A stretch of DNA of 64,000 nucleotides. Source: Pseudomonas extremaustralis. Lineage in GTDB: Bacteria; Pseudomonadota; Gammaproteobacteria; Pseudomonadales; Pseudomonadaceae. A program made the translations under genes and the position numbers. The stretch lies in the NCBI RefSeq assembly GCF_900102035.1, contig NZ_LT629689.1, positions 4,572,001-4,636,000 on the forward strand, written 5' to 3'. Shown piece by piece: positions 48,139 to 55,938 of the stretch (position 1 is the stretch's first letter; each line of letters begins with the position of its first letter). The notes under the pieces were generated by a model. The model was not told the DNA's origin. It worked only from the letters and a program-made list of their open reading frames with translations, and ran no database searches.

Positions 48139-50307
48139 TCACTCCGCCTTGGGAGCGGGAGCGTCCGGGTAAAACGCTTCAAACGTATCGCGAGGAAACA
48201 GTGATCGGATCTTCAGCAGGGCATTCGCAAGATACAGGGTCTTCTCAGCCGCAGAGTAGTCACTGCTGTATCGGCCAGAGAAGAAATTGACGACCCAGCC
48301 GTCTTTGGTACGACGTATCTCTCCTGCAATTCGTGCAGCCTGCATCCCCGTCATGCTCGGGTGCCCTAGCTCAGCCGGCTTAGGAATGTCTTCGGCGAGG
48401 AATAGCACACCATCCTTACCAATCGCCCAAATAAGCTTTCGCGTGAAGCTTGGGTCTTCAGCCACCTCTTTGTACGCCTCATGAATTTCACTGAGGGGTA
48501 TTTGTTGAGGATCCCAGAATCGCTTCGCGGTCGGATTGGTACCCTTGCCGTCCCGTGAAACTTCGTTATCTTTGATATGGTTGGGCGCTCTCAACGTTCC
48601 ATACATGCTGTTGAGGTGGCTTTCGTAGTCATCCCGGCGACGCTTGAGCGCTCGAGTGAAGGCAGAGAAAAAGTGTTGATCGTCGAGCCCCCCAACCTTT
48701 AGCTCCAGGCCCTTGAATCCTCCAAGCATGGCATCAGCGTAGATCGGATCGTGTATATAAATGCCCGAAACGGCGTTGCCCAATGGAATATCCGTAGCGT
48801 CGAGCAATATACGAAACGCAGGCTCGTCATCCCAGAAAAAGTCGATCTGCCATTGCAGGCGGGCAAGGTGGCCGTTCAAGAAAGCGAGCTTGTCTTCTCT
48901 CCAGCGAACGATCAAGGACTCATCTAACTCCCATTCGCCCAAGCGGTCGCCCGGCTTGCGATGAGTCACATGTGTTCGCACATCATCACGGGCTTCGGCA
49001 ATCGAGGCCAGTTTTATGTGGAAGCTAACCTTCGGCACCTTGACCTTAATCAGAGGGCATACCTCTGATACCAGGAAGCCGTCGATCTGCTCGGCGATCC
49101 GAATTGCCGTGCCATGGGCATAGATGAAAGGCAACCGGGTCTTTCTATCGGCTGGAACGATGGAGATGTCAGGCACGATCACTTCGTGCGGCTCGACCCA
49201 TGTCGAGGCATCAGGCTCTCGAATCGACATCGCCAAGCCCCAGCGCGTCTCCATCCCCGCAGGCGTGTTCTTTTTGAGGATGTCTTTAAGCATGACCATT
49301 TGAGCACGAGCGTATGGCCCAAGGCGGTCGTCATGGACATAGACCCATTTATTGCCATCTCGGAAATCGTAACCGAGGGCGGTGATGGCGTGCCCAGCTT
49401 TGACAAACTCTCCGGATTCGTCAGGTGTCAGGCCAAACACAGTACCAGTCAAAATTACAGGCAAGTCGCTGTCGATGTGCGCGGCCAAGTATTCCTGGAA
49501 GAATTCCTGGCTGGATTTCTCCAGGTTGCTGTTGTGGTAACGCAAACCTTCGACATCCAACGTTCGCTGAATCTGCTTATTGCTAAGCTCTTTGTTTGGG
49601 AAACCGTTGCTTGATCCGTCCACAAAATTCAAAGCCGCGGTGGTGATCTCACTGCAGGACTTGATGTCTTTAACCCCTCGGCCTGGCAGGCCATGAAGGG
49701 CCGTCCAGATCGCGGTGGTAGCGCAAGCAGCAACAACCTTGTCCTGTTCTTGGAAGGCGATTGAGTCGACGGTGAGCTTCAGGCCGAAGAGGTTCACCTC
49801 GTAGCGCCTGTCGATTTTCTTCTTGCCCGGCCCTCTGTCACCACTTACCCGCAGGCAGGTTTTACCCACGAACGTTCGGGTCAGTGGCTTGATCACCATG
49901 AAACCGAGGTAATGTTCCTGCAGCGACTCCAGAGTCAGCTTCAGTTCTGGCTTGTCTGCAAAAACCACATCCGAGTCCCCCACCAGCAGCGCGTCGAGCT
50001 GCTTGTGCGTGAGGTCGCAGTTGAAGAAATGCAACCGAGCGCACTTATAGCCATCGTTGCCGAAACGCCCCAGGTAGAAACGCGAGTAATCTTCTAGGAA
50101 ATCTCGGTCGATGTACTGATGCTCGAGCAGAATGCTACCGACAGTCTTCTTATCTTCCGATAGCTCCGGCATGAACGACTTGAGGTAGTTGTAGATGTAC
50201 TTGATCTGGCGCTTTTCGAAGATGTCAGCGTGGTCGTAGGCAAACGGCTCATGGATCAACGCTGCCAGCGTCGCTTCCTCGAAGCTGGTAATGAGGTATG
50301 GGGTCAT
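48139..50307 (-). CDS. Large C39-like cysteine protease of the ubiquitin-like module
   Basis: A 722-residue cytoplasmic protein. Residues 180-345 carry a papain/C39-like protease signature: Gln at 186/188, Cys195 in VVAACATTAIWTAL, His306 in AGHAITALGY, and Asp326/327 in VHDDRLGPYA. The flanking N-terminal 180 and C-terminal 350 residues match nothing I know. It is the distal gene of the minus-strand set that begins with the multi-ubiquitin protein, so a deubiquitinase-like or effector protease role is plausible; this is inference. Odd feature: no ribosome site precedes the ATG, and a terminator hairpin ends only about a dozen bases upstream, so expression may be conditional. Confidence 0.7.
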   Translation of the reverse strand: MTPYLITSFEEATLAALIHEPFAYDHADIFEKRQIKYIYNYLKSFMPELSEDKKTVGSILLEHQYIDRDFLEDYSRFYLGRFGNDGYKCARLHFFNCDLTHKQLDALLVGDSDVVFADKPELKLTLESLQEHYLGFMVIKPLTRTFVGKTCLRVSGDRGPGKKKIDRRYEVNLFGLKLTVDSIAFQEQDKVVAACATTAIWTALHGLPGRGVKDIKSCSEITTAALNFVDGSSNGFPNKELSNKQIQRTLDVEGLRYHNSNLEKSSQEFFQEYLAAHIDSDLPVILTGTVFGLTPDESGEFVKAGHAITALGYDFRDGNKWVYVHDDRLGPYARAQMVMLKDILKKNTPAGMETRWGLAMSIREPDASTWVEPHEVIVPDISIVPADRKTRLPFIYAHGTAIRIAEQIDGFLVSEVCPLIKVKVPKVSFHIKLASIAEARDDVRTHVTHRKPGDRLGEWELDESLIVRWREDKLAFLNGHLARLQWQIDFFWDDEPAFRILLDATDIPLGNAVSGIYIHDPIYADAMLGGFKGLELKVGGLDDQHFFSAFTRALKRRRDDYESHLNSMYGTLRAPNHIKDNEVSRDGKGTNPTAKRFWDPQQIPLSEIHEAYKEVAEDPSFTRKLIWAIGKDGVLFLAEDIPKPAELGHPSMTGMQAARIAGEIRRTKDGWVVNFFSGRYSSDYSAAEKTLYLANALLKIRSLFPRDTFEAFYPDAPAPKAE

Positions 50308-50318
50308 TGTGATCGCGC

Positions 50319-50347
50319 AAAAAAAAGCAGCCCATCAGGCTGCTTTT
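50319..50347 (-). terminator. Terminator between 55-aa gene and protease gene
   Basis: AAAAGCAGCC / GGCTGCTTTT stem followed on the minus strand by eight T residues. It lies 12 bases before the protease start codon, an attenuator-like position. Confidence 0.85.
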
Positions 50348-50362
50348 ATATGAAGAGATTTT

Positions 50363-50530
50363 TCAGAGGCTGCAGGTCTTGGCCAGCAGAGCCGGAGTCA
50401 CTTCTTGAGCCGTGAAATGAGAAGCCAGACGCTTATTGGTGTTAACCATACGCTCACGCGCAGCCCGTAGGCTTTCTGCATGCGTGCCATTGCGAGTGCG
50501 GGCTTCTTCAATCAGACGCTCAAGAGTCAT
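50363..50530 (-). CDS. 55-aa helical protein
   Basis: The ATG at 50530 has AGAGGA at good spacing, which fixes the start; a longer frame to 50665 has none. The product is a short, charged helical protein (MTLERLIEEARTRNGTHAES), with no membrane segment. It lies between the E1/DUF6527 genes and the protease gene on the same strand and stops just before the terminator. It could be a small regulator or partner of the protease. Not a known family to me. Confidence 0.65.
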   Translation of the reverse strand: MTLERLIEEARTRNGTHAESLRAARERMVNTNKRLASHFTAQEVTPALLAKTCSL

Positions 50531-50665
50531 CGCTCTATCCTCTAAAATACAGGTTCCACTTACAACAAGTAGTACCCAATGCGCGACCACAGACTTCGAA
50601 AAATCGAAGCTAGCGTGGTACTCGAGACGCTCACCAAGGAGGCGCGGATTATCAATCCTCGCCAT

Positions 50666-51088
50666 CTCTCACTACAAGCGACCATCTCACCAGCCGACAA
50701 GCGGCAATGAGACTGTAGTTCAGACCGAGCGAAAGCTCCAAGGTTCATGAAAAACAGCTCCAGAGCTGGCAACGAGCAGTACCCACGAGGGTGATCCGCT
50801 CACGCAGATCTTGGTTGGCCCGCCTTACCCTACGGCACATAAATGCCGAAACCTCCACACACGGAAGTGCCCTAACGAGGGCAGGAGGCATTGGATGGAT
50901 CCAGTATGGCATATGGCCGTCGTACACTTAAAGTGTAATTTTCGACAAATTTGAGCACCCTAACGGTGCAAAAAGACGGGAGACTCAGTCGAGGGGAGGT
51001 CGCTTCAATCGCAGAATTAGGGCCCTTCCTAGCACGGGCCCTTCCTCTTTCTCTACATACAGTGGAACGTGAGAGGCCAAGCTGGCCA
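50666..51088. promoter_or_regulatory. Spacer with palindrome and hairpin
   Basis: No gene is supported here. TACACTT-A-AAGTGTA (50923-50937) is a perfect 7-1-7 palindrome that could be an operator for the 55-aa/protease transcript. AGGGCCC / GGGCCCT (51019-51042) may end the upstream operon. Confidence 0.5.
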
Positions 51089-51520
51089 CTACAACCCCAG
51101 CCATTTCCTCAATTTTTCGAACAGTGAGAGCTCTGACTGTAATGTCGGCACAGGTTGATGAGTCTCGCCGCTTGGCTTGGCAACCTGAAGGCGCGCCTTC
51201 GCTTCCGCGTCTCGCTTACGCCCGGCGTTGATCGCTTCCTGAGACATGTCCCCAGCCCACTCGATACGACCCGAGCGTACCCAATAGTGCGAGCGGCAAG
51301 GAAACGTCCAGTTGCCCACAGAGGGCTTGAGAGAAACGTCTTCCCCATCGAATGACATTTGCCAATCGGTTGGGGAAAAAGGTGTGATCACCTTGGTTCC
51401 GCAACCACAGGCGCACAGGTGAGCGGCGGTGGCGAACTCCATGGCGAGATAGATCTCTCCTGGCTCCAGCTTGCCTGGGAAGCTTTCGACAAACTGCGGT
51501 GCCAAATGCTTTACCTTCAT
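51089..51520 (-). CDS. DUF6527-like Cys-rich protein
   Basis: A 143-residue protein. The core is HLCACGCGTKVITPFSPTDW (Cys36, Cys38, Cys40) and later FPCRSHYWVRSGRI (Cys75, His78), which together could bind one zinc. This pattern matches the DUF6527 family, which I know from neighbourhoods with multi-ubiquitin and ThiF genes. Its biochemical role is not established; a reactive Cys (E2-like carrier) or a structural zinc site are both possible. Its start overlaps the E1 stop by 4 bases (ATGA). Confidence 0.8.
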   Translation of the reverse strand: MKVKHLAPQFVESFPGKLEPGEIYLAMEFATAAHLCACGCGTKVITPFSPTDWQMSFDGEDVSLKPSVGNWTFPCRSHYWVRSGRIEWAGDMSQEAINAGRKRDAEAKARLQVAKPSGETHQPVPTLQSELSLFEKLRKWLGL

Positions 51521-52704
51521 GACTCGTCCTCGCTGTTGCCCATCTCGTTGAGGTTGGTCGAGTAAGTGACGTGGCCCGCTTTACATTGATCGACGTAGAA
51601 GCCACAAAGCCGCTTCCACATGCCCACTGCGAGAACCGCGTTGAGTGCATTCAGATCAGCGATTTGAATGTTCGAGCGGTAAGCATCCTCTGCCTCATTG
51701 TCGGTCAACGGCATCGTACGGGCGGCGTGGTCATGGTGAGTCAGTGTCAGAGCCGTCACCCGGCAGGTGCCCCAGACTTGCTGAGTATCATTGACCAGAT
51801 GTACTCCCATGCCCACATCAAGCAGTGACGTACGAGTTCCATTGAGTTCCCGGACGACCAGAGCTCGCGCTGGGGTGTTGTCTACACAAAGAAACACGTA
51901 ATCAAATTGTCGGAGTTCACCCACGTTCTCTGCGGTGATCATCGACGGGTGCTGAGTGATTCCACGATGCATCTGGCTGTAGACCTCTTGGAGGTACTCC
52001 ACCTTTTTCAGTCCTCGCTCCAATGTGGCAAACGGTACAGCACCTGGATAGCGGAATGCGTTGTGCTGCTGGAGCAGATCGCCATCGTAGAGGTGAATCT
52101 CTGCCACTGGCGTTTTCGCGATTTGATCCAGGATGTAAGCACCGGTGCCGCCCAACCCTACAATCGCAATTTTCAGCCCCTTGAAATTCTGTGTGGGCAT
52201 CGCGATACCTGCGCGTGGTGACGCCGTGTCCGTGTAGGCGAACACAGTGTCTTCCGTCTCCGACCGAATGGGAGCGAAGGTTTTAGCAGTTACGCTAGGG
52301 TCTATTGCCTGGGCTTGGCCGGTCAACATTGATACGTAGATCGAGACTTTCTGGTAGTAATCGGCGTAGTCGCTACCCCGAAGCTTGGCCGAGAAATAGT
52401 GGTTCACCACCAAGTCCGGCAGCAGCGTAGCCGCGTTGCTGTTGTTGATGATTTCATCAAGGGGACGCCCTTGCGAATTGCAAGGGCAGTCACCAATGAA
52501 ATGTGCTGTATGGTCGCTCGGTTTTCCCGCAACATCAGCCACCAAGTTGAGCGCCATAACCAACACGCCTTTGCACACCTGACGCTCAGCGTTCACGTAG
52601 GGGACGTCCCGAACCAGGAGATAACCTTCCTTGGTGTCTAGGTTGTACCCTTCGTTGCGCAGGCTCAGGAGATGAGGACTACGACTTATCAGTTGGTGTG
52701 ACAT
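51517..52704 (-). CDS. E1-like ThiF/MoeB-family adenylyltransferase with N-terminal extra domain
   Basis: A 395-residue protein. Residues 1-165 form an N-terminal domain resembling DUF6791, including HFIGDCPCNSQGRPL (Cys73, Cys75). Residues 175-390 are the Rossmann ThiF/E1 domain: IAIVGLGGTGAY at 179-190, acidic ribose-binding loop LYDGDLLQQHN, an Arg finger in NAFRYP, and FLCVDN with Cys273. E1 enzymes adenylate the C-terminus of a ubiquitin-like protein. The start is the ATG at 52704, which overlaps the multi-ubiquitin gene by 26 bases; a frame extension to 52746 lies wholly inside that gene. Confidence 0.88.
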   Translation of the reverse strand: MSHQLISRSPHLLSLRNEGYNLDTKEGYLLVRDVPYVNAERQVCKGVLVMALNLVADVAGKPSDHTAHFIGDCPCNSQGRPLDEIINNSNAATLLPDLVVNHYFSAKLRGSDYADYYQKVSIYVSMLTGQAQAIDPSVTAKTFAPIRSETEDTVFAYTDTASPRAGIAMPTQNFKGLKIAIVGLGGTGAYILDQIAKTPVAEIHLYDGDLLQQHNAFRYPGAVPFATLERGLKKVEYLQEVYSQMHRGITQHPSMITAENVGELRQFDYVFLCVDNTPARALVVRELNGTRTSLLDVGMGVHLVNDTQQVWGTCRVTALTLTHHDHAARTMPLTDNEAEDAYRSNIQIADLNALNAVLAVGMWKRLCGFYVDQCKAGHVTYSTNLNEMGNSEDES

Positions 52705-53428
52705 TGAAGTGCATCCCCTTCTTGATACGGACGTGTTGGCCATCAACCAGGTTGGTGAGCGAGTTGCCTTCGTGGCCTTTGGCGTAGGTCACGGTGAAGT
52801 GGGCATTGGGGGCCGGCTGCGCATCCGGGTAGGCCAAGTGCACTACCTCCCAGTACGACAGAGTGTGGGAGTGAACAAACACTGGCTGCGTATTGACGAA
52901 GACCTTGATGTTGATTTCAACCGCAGCAAAGTGCTCCACACCCGGACGGGCCAGGTCGAACAGGTCACGATCTTCGATCAGCTCATCGTCATCGCCCGGC
53001 ACCACCAGGAAAATGTCGTACTTCTGCGCGTCAACGCCGGCGAGTTGCTTGAGAGTGCGCCCGGAGATCCGCTGAGCCCCCCAGTCCTGAGCTTGGCCAT
53101 TGATGAAGAAGCGGTAGGAGCGGTCGCTTTTGAAAGCTAAAAATTTCTCAATACCAGCCAGACGCAGATCTGTCGTGTCTCCCGGGCTGAGCAGATCTAG
53201 ATGGCCGTTGGTGAGAAGTTGATACAGCAGGTATTCGTCGACCGGACGGAAGCCGGCCTCCTCCAGCACCTGCCGCCCGGTTGGAACGGGGTCAGTAATT
53301 ACGAGAGGCCGGTACTCCAGATTTTCGTTCCCAATCTGGATTTTGTAGGGGCCATGGTCACGTACCTGGCGACCTGCGGCGAGGGCGGCGGCAACGTCTT
53401 CAATCTCTAAGTCGTTCAACTGTGTCAT
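52679..53428 (-). CDS. Multi-ubiquitin-domain protein (three beta-grasp repeats)
   Basis: A 249-residue protein that reads as three ubiquitin-like beta-grasp units at about 27-102, 103-170 and 171-246, matching the Multi_ubiq pattern (the last unit ends GMHFNVTPTDKS). There is no C-terminal Gly-Gly, unlike ubiquitin, so if it is conjugated the chemistry or processing must differ. GAGGAT precedes the ATG. It is the first gene of the operon with the E1-like and DUF6527 genes and is transcribed from the region holding three operator palindromes. Confidence 0.85.
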   Translation of the reverse strand: MTQLNDLEIEDVAAALAAGRQVRDHGPYKIQIGNENLEYRPLVITDPVPTGRQVLEEAGFRPVDEYLLYQLLTNGHLDLLSPGDTTDLRLAGIEKFLAFKSDRSYRFFINGQAQDWGAQRISGRTLKQLAGVDAQKYDIFLVVPGDDDELIEDRDLFDLARPGVEHFAAVEINIKVFVNTQPVFVHSHTLSYWEVVHLAYPDAQPAPNAHFTVTYAKGHEGNSLTNLVDGQHVRIKKGMHFNVTPTDKS

Positions 53429-53460
53429 GGATAAATCCTCGCATTTGAACCAGATGAGCC

Positions 53461-53478
53461 GTTGCCTAGCCAGACAAC
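53461..53478. promoter_or_regulatory. Operator O1
   Basis: GTTGCCTAGCCAGACAAC, an imperfect palindrome of GTTGYCTRG half-sites, 33 bases before the multi-ubiquitin start. Confidence 0.85.
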
Positions 53479-53510
53479 ACTATGGCTCTAAAAAAACGAC
53501 CCCGATGGTC

Positions 53511-53528
53511 GTTGCCTAGCCAGACAAC
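53511..53528. promoter_or_regulatory. Operator O2
   Basis: Identical to O1, 50 bases away, in the middle of the divergent spacer. Confidence 0.85.
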
Positions 53529-53577
53529 AGTAGACTTCAAAAAAAACCCGCTTATCATGGATCATGAATCGCGAGCT

Positions 53578-53595
53578 GTTGCCTAGCTAGACAAC
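53578..53595. promoter_or_regulatory. Operator O3
   Basis: GTTGCCTAGCTAGACAAC, one base from O1/O2 and more symmetric; 46 bases before the XRE gene start, 67 bases from O2. Confidence 0.85.
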
Positions 53596-53641
53596 AGCCT
53601 ACTCCCGCCCCAATGGGCATTGCAATAGGTTGGAGAAAATA

Positions 53642-54013
53642 ATGGATTTGGCCGGGTTCATCGCGAGCATGCGTGAACGAAAAGAGCTGAGTTTCCGTGA
53701 CTTGGAGAAGCGCGCAGGTGATCTTGATCACGCCTACATCTGGAGGCTGGAGAAGGGAGATCGAGCGGCTCCGTCAGAGGATGTCGTCGTCCGCCTGAGC
53801 CATGCACTCGAGCTCGACAACCGAGAGAGTGACGTGTTTCGGTTACTGGCCAAGTCCGTGACGGTAGAGAACGCGCTGTATCTCCTAATGCTCGAGCGCA
53901 AGGACATCCCTTGGGAAGACTTCGAGGATGTGGCCACCATGAGCTTCCGGGGCGAACGCCCAGATACCAAAGAAGCCTGGATAAAGCGGATCGAGCTCAT
54001 TCAACAGATGTAG
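53642..54013 (+). CDS. XRE-family transcriptional regulator
   Basis: A 123-residue protein with an N-terminal helix-turn-helix (residues about 4-60: FIASMRERKELSFRDLEKRA, then IWRLEKGDRAAPSEDVVVRL). It is divergent to the ubiquitin-like operon and the likely reader of the three palindromes. The ATG at 53642 follows GGAG by 7 bases. An ImmA-type protease gene follows after 14 bases. Such pairs act as a repressor and its inactivating protease, as in ImmR/ImmA of ICEBs1, so the operon may be switched on by damage or infection (inference). Confidence 0.85.
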   Translation: MDLAGFIASMRERKELSFRDLEKRAGDLDHAYIWRLEKGDRAAPSEDVVVRLSHALELDNRESDVFRLLAKSVTVENALYLLMLERKDIPWEDFEDVATMSFRGERPDTKEAWIKRIELIQQM

Positions 54014-54027
54014 GAACGGAGATTTTC

Positions 54028-54897
54028 ATGGACGAAACCACTGCGGTTTTATTGGCCCGCAAGCTGCTGAAAGACGCCAACGTCACAACGGCGCCAATTG
54101 ATGTTGAGGCATTGGCGCAGTCATTGGGCTTCCAAATCTCCCGGAAAGAGCTCGATGAGGGAGAGGCAGGCTTCACGCTCATACGGCGCGAGAAGAAGTA
54201 CATTTGCGTAAACCAGCAGGACAGCGTAGTGAGGCAACGCTTCACAATTCTCCATGAGATTGCACACCATGTGCTCGATCAACCGTCCAAACATGAGAAG
54301 GTGCCTTCTGACGAACTAGAGCGCTTCACCGGGCGCCCTCCCGAGGAAATTCTGTGCGACATCTTTGCTGCAGAATGCTTGGTGCCATGGCAATTGATCC
54401 AACCGCTCGCGGAACAGAAGGACTTTACGCTGGAGCATCTGACCGAACTGGCTGAGCAGTTCCAGGCTTCCCGCTCCTGCATTGCCTCCAGGTTTGCCCA
54501 AGCTTCCAATGATCACTTGGCATTCGTGGTGACCGAAGACGGCATCATCAAATACTCCATCGTTTCTAAGGCACTCAAGGCATCAAGAGTATGGATCAGC
54601 AAAAACGTCGTCCTTCCTAAAAACTCCGCTGCCGCCAAGGCATTGAAGTCGGGTGTCAGCGGGCTTCATGAAGCAGATACGGAAGGTCTGGATTGGAGTA
54701 ATAGTGATGACGCTAGGCGGTTCGCCTGCTATGAGCAAGCAACTTATTACGCACCGACCAAACAGACCCAGTCCATCATCATTTTCGATGAGCTTGAACA
54801 GCGCCCGGCTTCAGCAGGCTATCGTGCCGCCGATGACAACGGTGGTTTGCTGGAGGAGCTCGATGGCTATCCTGGGTGGTCGAAGCCCCGCTACTAA
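54028..54897 (+). CDS. ImmA/IrrE-type metalloprotease
   Basis: A 289-residue protein with the zinc protease motif FTILHEIAHHVLD (His76, Glu77, His80) and the downstream helix EEILCDIFAAECLVP, which carries the third ligand. Residues 180-289 form a C-terminal sensor-like part without known motifs. Partner of the XRE regulator directly upstream. Expected to cleave or release the repressor in response to a signal. The ATG at 54028 is chosen, with CGGAGA upstream. Confidence 0.88.
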   Translation: MDETTAVLLARKLLKDANVTTAPIDVEALAQSLGFQISRKELDEGEAGFTLIRREKKYICVNQQDSVVRQRFTILHEIAHHVLDQPSKHEKVPSDELERFTGRPPEEILCDIFAAECLVPWQLIQPLAEQKDFTLEHLTELAEQFQASRSCIASRFAQASNDHLAFVVTEDGIIKYSIVSKALKASRVWISKNVVLPKNSAAAKALKSGVSGLHEADTEGLDWSNSDDARRFACYEQATYYAPTKQTQSIIIFDELEQRPASAGYRAADDNGGLLEELDGYPGWSKPRY

Positions 54898-55259
54898 CCG
54901 CTCCCCCGGCATCTAACAGAGGGTGAGCAGCTAGCGCTCACAAGCTCAAAACTGATATCGCAAGTATGCTTGTACAACGCGATCTGGCCTGAGCCCGGTG
55001 TTCGATAGGGAACGGTGGTTCCCAGCTCATCTGGCGAGTTCTTCAGGCGTCGCGAAATGAACTGGATCATCGAGTCCGGGAAATACACCAACGCCTCGTT
55101 GAAGCCGACCCGTTGCTCGATCAATCTCACCGAGTAATCGCTCCTAGTTTGGCTTTTTTTGCGTCGATGAAAGAACGGGCACGTCAAAGGATATTTTTAG
55201 AGGTAGTTGGTTGTATATCATCAATAAAAGTATTTATAAATCATATGGCTAATAAGATT
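54898..55259. other. Right end of island with a possible gene remnant
   Basis: A minus-strand frame (54894-55187) has protein-like text (RLIEQRVGFNEALVYFPDSM) but its start region is poor; it may be the 3' remnant of a lost gene. The 60 bases before the att copy are very AT-rich. Confidence 0.35.
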
Positions 55260-55276
55260 TTCGACTCCTGGTGCCG
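55260..55276. other. attR: 17-bp copy of the tRNA-Thr 3' end
   Basis: TTCGACTCCTGGTGCCG, identical to 43884-43900. It marks the far end of the island. Confidence 0.85.
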
Positions 55277-55379
55277 CATCACGTTCCACCGAACGCTACG
55301 GAGTCCCACTCCCGTAATCATGCTCGCATTTTCACACATCCTGACTCGGCGGGCTTTTCACTTATACGTTGCGTACTCG

Positions 55380-55667
55380 CTAACTTAACCGCTCAGCCGC
55401 TTTGCGATAAACCTGCTCACGCTCGCGCTTATCGACCGCCACCACGAACACCACGACCTCCTGGTCGATCACTTGATAGACCAGCCGATAGCCGCTGCTG
55501 CGCAGCTTGATCTTGTAGCAGTCGGGAAAGGCGTGTAGACGGTTGGCTTCAATGCGCGGATTGACCAGAATCGAGGCCAGCTTCTTCTTGAGTTGCTGGC
55601 GCACGGTATCCCCCAATTTGTGCCACTCCTTTAACGCCCGCGCATCGAATTCGAGGCTATAGGTCAT
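55380..55667 (-). CDS. RelE/ParE-family toxin
   Basis: A 95-residue protein with the RelE-type text YSLEFDARALKEWHKLGD, IRRR-like basic patch equivalents in KIKLRSSGYRLVYQV and VVAVDKREREQVY. RelE toxins cut mRNA at the ribosome. It overlaps the antitoxin gene by 11 bases, in antitoxin-first order. The residues usually needed for cleavage (Arg in LRSSGYR and the terminal Tyr/Lys region) are present, so it may be active. Confidence 0.88.
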   Translation of the reverse strand: MTYSLEFDARALKEWHKLGDTVRQQLKKKLASILVNPRIEANRLHAFPDCYKIKLRSSGYRLVYQVIDQEVVVFVVAVDKREREQVYRKAAERLS

Positions 55668-55896
55668 CTAGCGAAACCTTAACCCGCTGGGGATTAGCCA
55701 GCCGCTCGCGAACCGTTGCGATCAAGGCTTCATCGTCCTCGGTCATCAGGACGGGCTTGAAGGGTAGCTGACCGCGCTCTGCTACGTACTGCAAGGCTTG
55801 GCGCATCAGCTCAGAAGGGGTGACGCCGAGCTTTTCCAGCTCGTGGTAAGCACGCGCTTTGAGGTCGTCGTCGATACGGACATTGATGGACGCCAT
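55657..55896 (-). CDS. RelB/DinJ-type antitoxin
   Basis: A 79-residue protein with an N-terminal ribbon-helix-helix (ASINVRIDDDLKARAYHELE) and a helical tail that would wrap the toxin. The ATG at 55896 is preceded by GAGGG; a 32-residue extension upstream has no support and would run through the operator. It would repress its own operon through the palindrome at 55905-55938. Confidence 0.88.
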   Translation of the reverse strand: MASINVRIDDDLKARAYHELEKLGVTPSELMRQALQYVAERGQLPFKPVLMTEDDEALIATVRERLANPQRVKVSLDDL

Positions 55897-55904
55897 GGGA
55901 TGGC

Positions 55905-55938
55905 CCTCACTGTAATGACATTGGTCTTTACAGTGAGG
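55905..55938. promoter_or_regulatory. Toxin-antitoxin operator
   Basis: CCTCACTGTAA / TTACAGTGAGG, an 11-bp perfect inverted repeat with a 12-base centre, just upstream of the antitoxin start and covering its ribosome site. Typical of autoregulated relBE operons. Confidence 0.8.

Noticed and set aside
47810..48142. 110-aa minus-strand ORF
   Set aside because: Ser/Thr-rich shadow of the better coding frame of the remnant at 47688-47978.
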